Of a stretch of 61,597 bases of DNA, positions 36,580 to 45,633 are shown piece by piece. The position numbers were made by a program, and so were the translations under genes. Each line of letters begins with the position of its first letter. Position 1 is the first letter of the stretch. The stretch is from an uncultured Lachnospiraceae bacterium (GTDB lineage: Bacteria > Bacillota > Clostridia > Lachnospirales > Lachnospiraceae), in contig CAJTUZ010000009.1 in NCBI GenBank assembly GCA_910579735.1, forward strand, positions 1 through 61,597, given 5' to 3'. The notes beneath the pieces were generated by a model. It searched no databases, was not told where the DNA came from, and was given only the letters and a program-made list of their open reading frames with translations.

Positions 36580-37434
36580 ATGGTAAACGACTTATTTAAC
36601 AAGACAGGTCCCTGTCTTTCTTTTGAGGTTTCACCTCCGAAAACAGAGGAAGAGTTTCAGGCGATATTTGCCAAACTGGATGCCCTGGCGGCGCTGCATC
36701 CGAATTTCATCAGCTGTACATACGGTGCAGGAGGTTCCAAAGCGGGAAAGACCGCAGAGATCGCATCTTACATTCAGCACCGCTTACAGATCGACGCCAT
36801 TGCGCATATGACGTGCGTCGGCTTTAAACGGGAAGATTTGCAGAAAAACTGCGAATTGCTGGAAAAAGAAGGCATCCGTCACGTCATGGCGCTGCGCGGC
36901 GACAGACCGCAGTATATGACTGACGAACAGTTTGGCAGCCGTGAATTTTTCTATGCTTCCGATATGATCCGCTACCTGAAGGCCAATACTTCTTTGGAAA
37001 TTGCCGGTGCATGTTATCCCGAAAAACATTTTGAAGCGGAAAGCTTTGAGAGTGATCTGGAACATTTAAAAGAAAAAGTGGATGCGGGCGCATCCTTTTT
37101 GATCACCCAGCTCTTTTTCAGTAACGATATCTTCTACCGCTTCCTCGAACAGGTGAAAAAAGCGGGTATCTCCGTTCCTGTCTGCGCGGGTATCATGCCG
37201 GTCACAAGCGCAAAACAGATCGGAACAAGCATTACGCTTTCCGGTTCTTCCGTTCCAAAGGAACTTTCCGATATCATCGCAAATTACGGAGAAAATAAGG
37301 AAGATATGCGAAAAGCCGGGATCGACTATGCCGTACGCCAGATCCGCGATCTGAAAGAACATGGCGTAGACGGAATCCATCTCTATACGATGAACAGACC
37401 GAAAACGACGGCTGAGATCGTCGCACAGATCTAG
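36580..37434 (+). CDS. metF: 5,10-methylenetetrahydrofolate reductase
   Basis: Reduces methylene-THF to methyl-THF for methionine synthesis or the Wood-Ljungdahl methyl branch. The 284 residues start MVNDLFNKTGPCLSFEVSPP with the catalytic glutamate in SFEVSPPKTE, followed by the FAD/substrate motifs FISCTYGAGGS, VMALRGDRPQ, GACYPEKH and FLITQLFFSND. Full bacterial length. The ribosome site is AAAGGA, 12 bases from ATG. The 182-bp inverted-repeat element lies in its 5' leader. Confidence 0.94.
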   Translation: MVNDLFNKTGPCLSFEVSPPKTEEEFQAIFAKLDALAALHPNFISCTYGAGGSKAGKTAEIASYIQHRLQIDAIAHMTCVGFKREDLQKNCELLEKEGIRHVMALRGDRPQYMTDEQFGSREFFYASDMIRYLKANTSLEIAGACYPEKHFEAESFESDLEHLKEKVDAGASFLITQLFFSNDIFYRFLEQVKKAGISVPVCAGIMPVTSAKQIGTSITLSGSSVPKELSDIIANYGENKEDMRKAGIDYAVRQIRDLKEHGVDGIHLYTMNRPKTTAEIVAQI

Positions 37435-37455
37435 CCGTATCCAAATAAAAACAGC

Positions 37456-37480
37456 GGGCAGTACGCTATGCGGACTGCCC
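37456..37480 (-). repeat. Dispersed terminator-like hairpin, copy 2 (gpsA terminator)
   Basis: GGGCAGTCCGC-ATA-GCGTACTGCCC on the minus strand is followed by GCTGTTTTTATTT. It lies between convergent metF and gpsA and has the features of a rho-independent terminator for gpsA. The stem sequence itself is shared with copies at 11775 and 54966. Confidence 0.8.
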
Positions 37481-37488
37481 TTACATTT

Positions 37489-38505
37489 CTATACCTCTTC
37501 CCACGGTATCAGAGGATTCTCTATTTTCTTATCGCGTAGCATCAGGCTTCCTACCGCCTCTGCCGCTGATTTTCCTTCGAATAAAACTTCATTGACCTGC
37601 TCGATGATCGGAAGCTGTACGTTATATTTCTCTGCCAGTCCCATAGCCGCTTTGGCCGAATAAACACCTTCAACGACCATTTTGACTTCCTCCATGGCTT
37701 CCTCCATAGTATACCCTTTGCCGATCAAAATACCGGCCCGTCTGTTTCTGGAATGCATGGAAGCACAGGTGACGATCAGATCACCGATGCCGGTAAGACC
37801 GCTGAAGGTCTCCCACCTGCCGCCCATAACAGTTCCTAACCTTGCAATCTCCATGATACCTCTTGTGATTAACGCCGCCTTTGTATTGTCCCCGTATCCG
37901 AGTCCATCCGCAATGCCGGCCGCGAGAGCCACTACATTTTTAAGCGCCGCTCCAAGCTCGATTCCAAGCACATCGGGACTGATATATACACGGAACACTT
38001 CATTCATGAAAATATTCTGCAAATATTCCGCCGTTTTTTTCTTTCTGGCACCGACTACAATTGTCGTCGGAATTCCTCTGCCGACCTCTTCCGCGTGAGA
38101 CGGCCCGGAAAGAACCGCGACTTCCGCCTGCGGAAGTTCTTCTTCAATGATCTGCGATAACGTAAGCAGCGTTGTCTCTTCGATTCCTTTGGCTACGTTG
38201 ACGATGATCTGTCCTTCTTTGACATAAGACGCCATCTTTTGGGATGTGCTTCTGGTGTACGGAGAAGGTACGGCAAGCACCAGAATGTCCTTTCCATTTA
38301 CGGCTGCCTCCAGATCTGTTGTGAAGATCATATCTTCCGGCAGCCTGACGCCCGGCAGTTTATCTTTATGCTCACGCTGCGTCTGCAGCATTTCAATCTC
38401 TTCTTCTATAACAGACCAGACGGTCACTGCATGTCCGTTTCGGTGCAGCAAAAGCGCAAGCGCCGTTCCCCAGCTTCCTGCTCCGATGATACTGATATTG
38501 GCCAT
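37489..38505 (-). CDS. gpsA: Glycerol-3-phosphate dehydrogenase [NAD(P)+]
   Basis: Supplies sn-glycerol 3-phosphate for phospholipids. The 338 residues start MANISIIGAGSWGTALALLL with the nucleotide-binding GAGSWGTA, then have VAKGIEE, VLSGPSHAEEVGRGIPT, the catalytic lysine region GAALKNVVALAAGI and TRGIMEIARLG. Complete and typical. The next upstream gene thrC is 23 bases away in the same direction. Confidence 0.95.
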   Translation of the reverse strand: MANISIIGAGSWGTALALLLHRNGHAVTVWSVIEEEIEMLQTQREHKDKLPGVRLPEDMIFTTDLEAAVNGKDILVLAVPSPYTRSTSQKMASYVKEGQIIVNVAKGIEETTLLTLSQIIEEELPQAEVAVLSGPSHAEEVGRGIPTTIVVGARKKKTAEYLQNIFMNEVFRVYISPDVLGIELGAALKNVVALAAGIADGLGYGDNTKAALITRGIMEIARLGTVMGGRWETFSGLTGIGDLIVTCASMHSRNRRAGILIGKGYTMEEAMEEVKMVVEGVYSAKAAMGLAEKYNVQLPIIEQVNEVLFEGKSAAEAVGSLMLRDKKIENPLIPWEEV

Positions 38506-38528
38506 AATGTATTTTCATCCTTCCTGTC

Positions 38529-40025
38529 TTAGTGCTGTGAAATACCCAGAATCTCTTTGACGGTCTTTTTCATCTCATCCTTTTCGCAGACCATATCGTG
38601 AAGTATGGGCGCCGTTTCGATCTCTTCGATTGCCTTGGGCACTTTAACGTCTGCTATCCTGGATAATTCGCCCACCAGTTCAAAATCCGACATGCTGTCA
38701 TACCCGGCGTCTATCGCATTCATAACGCTTCTTGTAAATTTAAACGGACTGGCTGTCGAAGCAATTACTGTTTTCGTCTGATCGGATGTTTCGTTAAGAT
38801 ACTTTTGGTAAACGGCATTTGCTACCGCCGTATGGGTATCCATGACATAGCCTGTCTTTTCGTATAATGACCGGATACTGTCCGCAGTTTCCTTCTCGCT
38901 TGCATAATTCCCGTAAAAATCGCCTAACTGCGCTTTCATCTCTTCCGTGATCGAGTAAGCGCCCGACTTTGCAAGAGCATTCATGAAATCCGCATTTTTA
39001 CCGGCGTCATTGCCCGCGATCCGGTAGATCAGACGTTCTAAATTACTGGAGATCAAAATATCCATAGAAGGAGAAGAAGTCAGTACAAATTCACGGTTGC
39101 GGTCATAACTGCCTGTCCGGAAGAAATCATATAATACTTTATTTTCGTTGGAAGCACATATCAGTTTGGCGATCGGCACTCCCATATTTTTCGCATAGAA
39201 AGCGGCAAGGATATTCCCGAAATTACCTGTTGGAACAACTACGTTTATCGCTTCCCCATCTGCGATCTTTCCTTCTTTCAAAAGTCTTGTATATGCATAT
39301 ACATAATAAACGATCTGCGGCACCAGACGTCCGATATTGATGGAATTGGCGGATGAAAAACGCAAGCCGTGTTCCAGCATCTCTTTTTCCAGTTCCTTAT
39401 CGGAAAAAATCTGTTTTACTCCGGTCTGTGCATCGTCAAAATTACCATGTATGCCGACTACACAGGTATTGTCTCCTTTCTGCGTCACCATTTGCTTCTC
39501 CTGGATCGGACTGACTCCGTTTTTAGGATAAAAAACGATGATCTTCGTCCCTTCCACATCGGCAAAACCTGCAAGCGCAGCTTTTCCCGTATCGCCGGAA
39601 GTTGCGGTCAGAATAACGATCGTCTCTTTGGCATGGTTCTTCTTGGCGGATGTGATCATCAGATGCGGCAGGATCGAAAGCGCCATATCTTTAAAGGCGA
39701 TCGTCGCCCCATGAAAAAGCTCCAGATAATATGTATGCTCTTTTTCTACAAGCGGCGCTATCTCCTTTGTATCAAATTTCGCATCATATGCTTTGTCAAT
39801 ACAGCTTGTCAGCTCTTCTTTCGTGAAATCACTTAAGAAAAGTTTCATGACTTCATAAGCCGTCTCCCTGTAATCCATCTCGGAAATCTCCTGCAAAGAT
39901 TTATCAAGAGCCGGTATATGATCGGGCACAAACAGTCCCCCATCTTCCGATAATCCCTGTAAGATTGCCTGTGATGCCTGTACTTTTCGTGTATCGTTTC
40001 TCGTACTGCCGTATAAAACTTCCAT
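38529..40025 (-). CDS. thrC: Threonine synthase
   Basis: PLP enzyme making threonine from O-phosphohomoserine. The 498 residues start MEVLYGSTRNDTRKVQASQA and have the PLP lysine in GATIAFKDMALS (about residue 112), TATSGDTGKAAL for the phosphate, and VVPTGNFGNILAAFYA in the middle. This is the long, fungal/E. coli-type form. A consensus promoter lies upstream, with no visible T-box. Confidence 0.95.
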   Translation of the reverse strand: MEVLYGSTRNDTRKVQASQAILQGLSEDGGLFVPDHIPALDKSLQEISEMDYRETAYEVMKLFLSDFTKEELTSCIDKAYDAKFDTKEIAPLVEKEHTYYLELFHGATIAFKDMALSILPHLMITSAKKNHAKETIVILTATSGDTGKAALAGFADVEGTKIIVFYPKNGVSPIQEKQMVTQKGDNTCVVGIHGNFDDAQTGVKQIFSDKELEKEMLEHGLRFSSANSINIGRLVPQIVYYVYAYTRLLKEGKIADGEAINVVVPTGNFGNILAAFYAKNMGVPIAKLICASNENKVLYDFFRTGSYDRNREFVLTSSPSMDILISSNLERLIYRIAGNDAGKNADFMNALAKSGAYSITEEMKAQLGDFYGNYASEKETADSIRSLYEKTGYVMDTHTAVANAVYQKYLNETSDQTKTVIASTASPFKFTRSVMNAIDAGYDSMSDFELVGELSRIADVKVPKAIEEIETAPILHDMVCEKDEMKKTVKEILGISQH

Positions 40026-40106
40026 CTTCGTTCGTCCTTTCCCATTTATGCACAGTTACAATGCCTTATCTTCTCTGAAACCTGCGGGTTTGTATCATTG
40101 TCCCAA

Positions 40107-40135
40107 ATTATAGCATAAACTGTTTTCCCTTGCAA
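40107..40135 (-). promoter_or_regulatory. Promoter of thrC-gpsA
   Basis: TTGCAA, 17-base spacer and a perfect TATAAT on the minus strand, about 80 bases before thrC. Confidence 0.75.
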
Positions 40136-40147
40136 CTGAACGCGGCG

Positions 40148-40768
40148 CTATAAAAAGAACTCATGGTTTCCGTAGGCAAACAGTCTGGTCAGCTTCTGAT
40201 CGAACCACTGCATCTTTGTAGAATCTACCTTGCTTCTGGCACAGAAATACAAAGCGCCCTGCGAAATATCTTCTCCGTAAAGCGCCCGTTCCACCGCTTC
40301 ATAAGTTTCTTTGCTGACCGTCACGTTCTGGAAACGCCCGTCCACCGTCGGGGTAAACTGCGCAACGCCCTGCTCTCTCTGCATTACCACTTCCGTCACC
40401 GTGTCGGGAAATTTATCGTCATTGACACGGTTTAGCACCACATTGGCTACAAGCAGCTTGCCATCCGCATCCTCACCGCCGGCTTCCGCCTCGACAATCC
40501 GCAAAAGCGCATCATAGTCCTGATCGGACAAATGATATTTCATCTCTTTTTCCAGCACTTCATAATCAACGATACGCTGTCCGGAAGAAACACAGGCCAC
40601 CACTTCCAAAAAGCTCTTCTTCTCTTCTTCCATAGTTGCATTCAAATATTCCATCCGAAAAGCCTGCGTCGCAGCAACCCGGTTGATCTTCAACTCTTTT
40701 ACACAGATCCATGATGTGAACAGCGTCATATTCATCAGTACCAATATCATCATATATTTCCTGTACAT
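40148..40768 (-). CDS. SleB-like cell wall hydrolase
   Basis: A 206-residue exported protein with an N-terminal signal or anchor helix (MMILVLMNMTLFTSWICV) and a Hydrolase_2 (SleB/CwlJ) domain. Motifs are LLRIVEAEAGGEDADGKLLV with the catalytic glutamate, ANVVLNRVNDDKFPDTVTEV and GALYFCARSKVD. SleB relatives are spore-cortex or wall lytic enzymes; with no peptidoglycan-binding domain this could act in germination or growth. The start at 40768 is chosen because GGAG lies eight bases upstream and the signal helix begins there. It is divergent from the AP2-domain gene. Confidence 0.87.
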   Translation of the reverse strand: MYRKYMMILVLMNMTLFTSWICVKELKINRVAATQAFRMEYLNATMEEEKKSFLEVVACVSSGQRIVDYEVLEKEMKYHLSDQDYDALLRIVEAEAGGEDADGKLLVANVVLNRVNDDKFPDTVTEVVMQREQGVAQFTPTVDGRFQNVTVSKETYEAVERALYGEDISQGALYFCARSKVDSTKMQWFDQKLTRLFAYGNHEFFL

Positions 40769-40793
40769 ACATATTTCTCCATTCCTGTAATAC

Positions 40794-40815
40794 TTCTGTA
40801 ATATTTTATACAGAA
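40794..40815. promoter_or_regulatory. Operator-like palindrome between divergent genes
   Basis: TTCTGTA-N8-TACAGAA is a perfect 7-base inverted repeat between the cell-wall hydrolase and the AP2-domain gene, partly repeated upstream as CCTGTAATA. It is centred in the only promoter space available for both genes. Confidence 0.45.
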
Positions 40816-40881
40816 ATCCGGAAAAATATGTTATACTTATCCCAATATTAAGAAATGTTTCTAAAGATTGGAGATTTTGAG

Positions 40882-41676
40882 ATGTCCCGATTACCCGGTG
40901 TTTATACTGCAAAAAAGAAAGACGGCACAGTATACTACCGTGCTTCTTTAACTTATCGCACAAAGCATATCAGCCTTGGGAGTTATGAAAAAGAAACGCA
41001 GGCGCATGACGCTTACCTTCTCGCAGGACACATCTTAAACGACCCCTTGATCGATATTTCCCGTTTTTCTTCGGACAGTGTCCTGCTTTTTGAAAAATGG
41101 GTCTGCCTGATCAACTTTCGGGACAACGGCATCTATTTCGCCAATCCGATCTATATCCGTCCGGCCTTTTTCTATTACTACTTATCTCCAACCCATTTTT
41201 TCATTTTTGACAGAGACGATCTTTTCTACTATGCCAATCATAAAATTTCCTGCCGCGGCGGGCATTATTTTGTTGCGGACTATGGAATGCAGCTGAATAT
41301 CATGAACCGCTACGGCATCAAAAACTATGCCGTGCTAAACAAAGATTATCGTTTTATTAACGGCAATACGAATGATTACCGCTATGAAAATATTGAAATC
41401 TTAAATTCCTATCACGGTGTGTCTTCTTTTTACCGGAAAGGGAAATTATCCTATAAAGCCAAAATTCATGTAAAAGGCAACTATACCATCGGTGTCTACG
41501 ATACGGAAACGGAAGCGGCCATCGCCTATAATAAAGCGATCGACTGCCTGATAAAAGGCGGCGTAAACAAAGCCTATACCCCCAACTATATGGAAGGTAT
41601 GTCGCCTGCTGCCTACGCCGACCTCTATGCATCCATTAAGATTTCTCCGAAGATCGAACACTATCTGTCCGAATAG
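40882..41676 (+). CDS. AP2-domain protein with two AP2-like units around an HNH-like core
   Basis: A 264-residue protein. The N-terminus (PGVYTAKKKDGTVYYRASL... then ISLGSYEKETQAHDAYLLA, about 5-50) and the C-terminal region (HGVSSFYRKGKLSYKAKIH then YTIGVYDTETEAAIAYNKAI, about 180-230) each match the AP2/ERF pattern: a three-stranded sheet with LGxY/F followed by a helix with AxxAY. Between them, NKDYRFINGNTNDYRYENIE (about 154-173) resembles the second half of an HNH endonuclease (NxxNDxRxENL), but the usual histidines are missing. Bacterial AP2 domains are mostly parts of homing endonucleases and DNA-binding proteins. The start at 40882 has GGAGAT eight bases upstream. Its 3' end overlaps the GH25 gene by 16 bases. 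Confidence 0.68.
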   Translation: MSRLPGVYTAKKKDGTVYYRASLTYRTKHISLGSYEKETQAHDAYLLAGHILNDPLIDISRFSSDSVLLFEKWVCLINFRDNGIYFANPIYIRPAFFYYYLSPTHFFIFDRDDLFYYANHKISCRGGHYFVADYGMQLNIMNRYGIKNYAVLNKDYRFINGNTNDYRYENIEILNSYHGVSSFYRKGKLSYKAKIHVKGNYTIGVYDTETEAAIAYNKAIDCLIKGGVNKAYTPNYMEGMSPAAYADLYASIKISPKIEHYLSE

Positions 41677-42830
41677 CTGACAAAACAGATATTCAGATTC
41701 GCATCTCCTTTTATACCGTTTACGACGCCCGTGGTCGTATACTGCCACATCGTATATTGATACGGATAATCCGGGATATCTTCATCCTGGGAAAGCCATA
41801 TATCATAATCCTGCAGTTTCGCCAGATCGATGTTTTTGATCAGCCATTCTTTATTGCCGTAAATCATCGGCGCATATCCTGCCGCCTGAATACCGCTTAA
41901 AAAACTGCTTGTGATAGTTGTTTTATCATCTCTTGAGAGCTGATCGATCCTGGCCTTGTCATTGGATACATTCTCCATATCAAAAGCTACCGGATACGTA
42001 ATATGCGCCCGGTACGGCTCCAGATTCTGTACGACGAAATTCACTTCTTGGACAGCCTCTTCCTGATTGATAGCCTGGGAATAGAAATATATACCGATAT
42101 CGAGTCCGGCCTCTACGGCTTCCTCCATATTTTCCGCAAAGTTATCATCCAATGACAGCTGCCCCGTACTATATCCTCTCGCACCGAGACGGATCATTAC
42201 ATAATCGACTCCGGAAGCCTTTAGACTCCGGAAATTGATCGAGCCGTTATGCTTCGATATATCGACTCCGACATAGGAAATTTTCTTCCCGTTCTCCGTA
42301 TATTTTTTCAGATTGGCACTCTCCGACAGATTCGTAAAATCATACGTGTTCTTTGTCAGATAAGGACTGATCAGTACCCATTCCTCAGTGCCATCAGCCG
42401 CCTTAACAAGCGTATGCTTACCGTCCGTAGAAGGGTCTTCCTGCACAACCTCATCCCCTTTGGCGGCATCCCCTTCTTCGCTCTCATCAACTGCCTCTGC
42501 GGAAGCTGTATCATTTCCTGTCTCCGCAGGCTGCAGATCCGGCGCGGTATCCGTCTCACCCTCTACCGGATACATATCCCAGAAATCCAGATCCTCTGCC
42601 CGCAGCTTCTGCTGCGTTGCTGTTTCTGTTTCTGCTTCCGTTTCCGTCTCTGCGTCAGTCTGCTCCTGCTGCTGCGCAGCATTTTGCGCATATTCCCTGC
42701 GGTCATCCGCTTTTTTATTGTTTTTCATGACAACAAGCAGCATGACAAGCACAAAAACCGACACGCCTATCACCATGTATATCACTGACGCTCCCATTGG
42801 TTTACGGTCATCTTCACCCGGTAATCTCAT
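41661..42830 (-). CDS. GH25 lysozyme-like exported protein
   Basis: A 389-residue wall enzyme with a cytoplasmic N-terminus, one membrane helix (VIYMVIGVSVFVLVMLLVVM, about 16-35), a Glu/Thr/Asp-rich linker of about 120 residues and a C-terminal GH25 barrel (about 190-389). The GH25 start YVGVDISKHNGSINF and the catalytic acidic segment PVAFDMENVS are present. GH25 enzymes cut between MurNAc and GlcNAc. The protein lacks a visible wall-binding domain and is probably membrane-tethered. It converges with and slightly overlaps the AP2-domain gene. Confidence 0.88.
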   Translation of the reverse strand: MRLPGEDDRKPMGASVIYMVIGVSVFVLVMLLVVMKNNKKADDRREYAQNAAQQQEQTDAETETEAETETATQQKLRAEDLDFWDMYPVEGETDTAPDLQPAETGNDTASAEAVDESEEGDAAKGDEVVQEDPSTDGKHTLVKAADGTEEWVLISPYLTKNTYDFTNLSESANLKKYTENGKKISYVGVDISKHNGSINFRSLKASGVDYVMIRLGARGYSTGQLSLDDNFAENMEEAVEAGLDIGIYFYSQAINQEEAVQEVNFVVQNLEPYRAHITYPVAFDMENVSNDKARIDQLSRDDKTTITSSFLSGIQAAGYAPMIYGNKEWLIKNIDLAKLQDYDIWLSQDEDIPDYPYQYTMWQYTTTGVVNGIKGDANLNICFVSYSDR

Positions 42831-42934
42831 TGTTTATCGCTTTCCTTTCTTAAAATCTCTTTTGAAACAATATCGTTTCTCCAGTTGAATGAAATCCTGA
42901 TTTTTATTATAATATGAAAAATAAAGGCAGGGTT

Positions 42935-42963
42935 ATTTTATCACGAATCAGACAAAATGACAA
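42935..42963 (-). promoter_or_regulatory. Probable promoter of the GH25 gene
   Basis: TTGTCA and TAAAAT, 17-base spacer, minus strand, about 105 bases before the start codon. Confidence 0.5.
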
Positions 42964-43019
42964 CTTCCGGACCATAAGGAATCTTTTCCTGTAAAATTTA
43001 TAAAAAGCGAGACTTCAGA

Positions 43020-44048
43020 ATGACTATTCCCTATACAGCCAAAATACATCATGCAATCTTTTTTATTTTTTTTCTTTTCTTTTTAACAGGATGCAACGCT
43101 AAAGAAGAACCGCTCACACAGACCGGATTCTATTTCGATACCATCATCCAGGTTACGCTTTATGATGAAAAAAAAGCGGGTTGTTTAGATGACTGTATGG
43201 AACTGGCAGAAAAATACGAAAAGATGCTCAGTCCCTCCCTCGAAGGCTCGGATATCTGGAAGATCAATCACAGCAGCGGTACGCCGGTAACGGTCTCCGA
43301 CGAAACGATCTATCTTTTAAAAACAGCGCTCGCATACTGCGAAATGACAGACGGACAGATTGACATTACGATCGAACCGCTGAACAGCCTTTGGGATTTT
43401 CATGCGGATCCCTCTTCGTCTGCCGTCCCGGACAACGACGGACAAGACAGCCGTCTTCCTGATAAAAAAGCCATAGCCGAAGCCTTAACTCATGTAGACT
43501 ACCATTCTGTCGTCATAGATGGCAATACCGTTACCCTGCAAGATCCCCAAAGCGCTGTCAGTCTGGGGTTTATTGCCAAAGGCTATATTGCGGATAAAAT
43601 GAAAGAATACCTGCTCTCACAAAACGTTGAAAACGCAATCATCAATCTGGGCGGCAATCTTCTGGCCGTCGGCACAAAACCCGATGGCAGTCCGTATCAG
43701 TTTGGTATCCAAAAACCCTTTGACAAACACGGCGCCGTGATCACGGTACTGCCGGTCAACGATCTGTCGGCAGTCTCCTCCGGTGTGTATGAACGTTATT
43801 TCTATCAAGACGACGTGCTGTATCATCATATTTTAAATCCGCAAAACGGATATCCCATACAAAATGAATTACTCGGCGTCACCATCCTTTCCGATTCTTC
43901 CATGACCGGGGATGCACTCTCTACTACCTGTTTCGTCCTGGGTCTGGATAAAGGCATGGCGTTAATCGAGTCGCTTGATCATGTTGAGGCGGTTTTTATC
44001 ACAATAGATTATGAATTACATTTTACGAGTGGAATGAAAACTCCCTGA
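43020..44048 (+). CDS. apbE: FAD:protein FMN transferase (ApbE), lipoprotein
   Basis: Transfers FMN from FAD to Thr/Ser residues of flavoproteins outside the membrane. The 342 residues have a lipoprotein signal, FFIFFLFFLTGC (lipobox cysteine at residue 25), then ApbE motifs: QTGFYFDTIIQVTLYD, SLGFIAKGYIADKM, NAIINLGGNLLAVG and the metal/flavin site MTGDALSTTCFVLG. RnfG and RnfD encoded about 9 kb away carry the matching acceptor motifs. It is a lone plus-strand gene and its ribosome site is weak. Confidence 0.92.
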   Translation: MTIPYTAKIHHAIFFIFFLFFLTGCNAKEEPLTQTGFYFDTIIQVTLYDEKKAGCLDDCMELAEKYEKMLSPSLEGSDIWKINHSSGTPVTVSDETIYLLKTALAYCEMTDGQIDITIEPLNSLWDFHADPSSSAVPDNDGQDSRLPDKKAIAEALTHVDYHSVVIDGNTVTLQDPQSAVSLGFIAKGYIADKMKEYLLSQNVENAIINLGGNLLAVGTKPDGSPYQFGIQKPFDKHGAVITVLPVNDLSAVSSGVYERYFYQDDVLYHHILNPQNGYPIQNELLGVTILSDSSMTGDALSTTCFVLGLDKGMALIESLDHVEAVFITIDYELHFTSGMKTP

Positions 44049-44436
44049 GACTAAGGCGGTTTCATATCATCTGCTTAATTCTGCATTATGAAGATCAAAT
44101 TCCCTAAAATATTTTCCTGTCTCCCTGTCCGTATTACCTGTAAAACTGATCCACAGAAGAGGGAATGAACGATATTGCGTTTATATTTTCATGGATTTTC
44201 TCTTGCATTCCATTTATATTCATGCTACAATATCGATACAAAAAACAAATCTTGATTCTTATAGATGTACTTACGATAACCCCGTACATATTCAGGCAGT
44301 TCTGCCCAAGATTCACATTTGTCCGGCAGGATTGCTTTGGAAATAAATGCATATTATCTTTCTATTGTTTCGTATGAAAAATGTATCCTTTTTACTTCCT
44401 ATTGTTATTCCCGCCTGACTTTTCAGGGAGATTTAC
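44049..44436. other. Gene-poor stretch containing a decayed copy of the agr promoter region
   Basis: No convincing gene. A 70-codon hydrophobic frame (44165-44377) lies in DNA that aligns to the agr upstream region and is judged spurious. The stretch is AT-rich and ends at the PD-(D/E)XK gene, whose ribosome site is CAGGGAG. Confidence 0.5.
44226..44345 (+). repeat. Imperfect direct repeat, left copy
   Basis: Aligns in the same orientation to 48573-48695. Both start TACAATATCG; the best block (44290-44332) matches 34 of 43 bases, including ATTCAGGCA and ATTCACATTTGT. In this copy the promoter boxes seen at the right copy are degraded (CTGCCT/TCGTAA). Confidence 0.65.
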
Positions 44437-45324
44437 ATGGAAAATAAAAGTACGATCGAGGCATATGAAACAATAAGACAAAAAACAGCCGCCTTTCATC
44501 TGACAAGCGATCTGTTTGCCGGAAAAGTATTCGAAGATACCGACGCCTGTCAGGAACTCTGCAGAATATTATTGCAAAACGAAACCATCGTTTTACGCAA
44601 TGTCAAAACGCAATACGTCATACGAAATCTGGAAACGCATTCCGTAGAACTGGATATTCTGGCGGAGGAAGCATCCGGAGATCTGATCAATATTGAATTA
44701 CAGATGTACAGGGAACCTGCACCGCTTAAAAGAACACGCTATTATCTCGCAAATATTGACATGAGCATCCTTGAAAAAGGCAGACCTTATCAGGAACTGC
44801 CGGATGTCACGATTATCTGCATCACAAAAGATGATTTCATCGGCGGCAAAAAAGGATTCTATGGCAAAAATGCCATAACAACAGTGCAGGGAGCAAACAA
44901 TCGATTGGATAATGGACTGCATGAACACTATTTCAATCTGGAATATCCGACAGATCATGCTAAAACCAATGAACTATTAAATTATCTCCAAAATTCCGAT
45001 CCATTTTATCAAACGAATACTTTTCCCAAAATCGTGGAACGGGTCAAATATTTTAAAATACAAAAGGAAGGGGTTGCGATCATGTGCGAAATTGCAGACA
45101 GAATCAGGCAGGAAGGCGAAGAGGCCGGAAAAGCCAAAGGAATTATCGAAGGTAAGATCTCGGGAAAAATCGAATCCATTCTAGAATTATTGGAAGAACT
45201 TGGTAATATCCCCGGACATCTTATGCAGCGGATCGAATTGGAAACCAGTCCGGATATCCTGCATAAATGGCTGAAGTGTGCCGCTAAGGCCGCTGATCTT
45301 GCAGAGTTTGAAGCAAACATGTGA
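44437..45324 (+). CDS. PD-(D/E)XK nuclease family protein (Rpn/'transposase'-type)
   Basis: A 295-residue protein of the PD-(D/E)XK family often labelled transposase or Rpn-like recombination-promoting nuclease in Lachnospiraceae. The nuclease core is visible: VELDILAEEASG with the first acidic residue, then LINIELQMYREP with the E-x-Q pair, followed by RTRYYLANIDMSIL and PDVTIICITKDDF. The C-terminal third is helical, with a glycine/lysine segment (EEAGKAKGIIEGKISGKIES). No inverted ends or target duplications typical of an insertion sequence are seen. It lies inside the stretch bounded by the direct repeats. Confidence 0.8.
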   Translation: MENKSTIEAYETIRQKTAAFHLTSDLFAGKVFEDTDACQELCRILLQNETIVLRNVKTQYVIRNLETHSVELDILAEEASGDLINIELQMYREPAPLKRTRYYLANIDMSILEKGRPYQELPDVTIICITKDDFIGGKKGFYGKNAITTVQGANNRLDNGLHEHYFNLEYPTDHAKTNELLNYLQNSDPFYQTNTFPKIVERVKYFKIQKEGVAIMCEIADRIRQEGEEAGKAKGIIEGKISGKIESILELLEELGNIPGHLMQRIELETSPDILHKWLKCAAKAADLAEFEANM

Positions 45325-45477
45325 AATGAATCCATAAAGGAGCAGGAACAGAAATGGCCATACCACGGCAAATATGACAAACATGGGAGGTACCTTATCC
45401 GGCTTACTTTTTTATCCGCCGTGATATGAACCATTCCATTCCGCTAATATATTGTTACGGGTTCTCCGCTCCAAACA

Positions 45478-45633
45478 TTATTTGGTTTCTTCTGCGTTCT
45501 GTCTGCTGCTCATCATTTCAGACAATGCTATGTCTTCTTCGGGTTCGTAAATACATGCTCTTGATATAGAATTTGCAGTCGACATCCCGACCAAAGATAT
45601 CTGTCTTAAAACTAATGATACTAATTTGTTCAT
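45478..45633 (-). CDS. agrD: AgrD-type cyclic autoinducer prepeptide
   Basis: A 51-residue peptide precursor. It has an amphipathic, hydrophobic leader (MNKLVSLVLRQISLVGMSTA), a core around NSISRACIYEP with a single cysteine (Cys27) and an acidic tail EEDIALSEM. This is the layout of AgrD: N-terminal helix, Cys-containing ring region and acidic C-terminus removed by AgrB. Its ATG overlaps the agrB stop as ATGA, and GGAGG lies seven to nine bases upstream inside agrB. The ring would be a thiolactone from Cys27 to a residue 3-4 positions later; the exact end cannot be read from sequence. It is the last gene of the agrACBD operon. Confidence 0.85.
   Translation of the reverse strand: MNKLVSLVLRQISLVGMSTANSISRACIYEPEEDIALSEMMSSRQNAEETK

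Noticed and set aside
44165..44377. 70-codon hydrophobic plus-strand frame with a GAGGGA-like site
   Set aside because: It lies largely in DNA that aligns to the non-coding agr upstream region, and the reading frame is not kept in the other copy.
44437..45324. Insertion sequence around the PD-(D/E)XK gene
   Set aside because: No terminal inverted repeats or target duplication at the gene ends; the flanking direct repeat is distant and matches the agr promoter.
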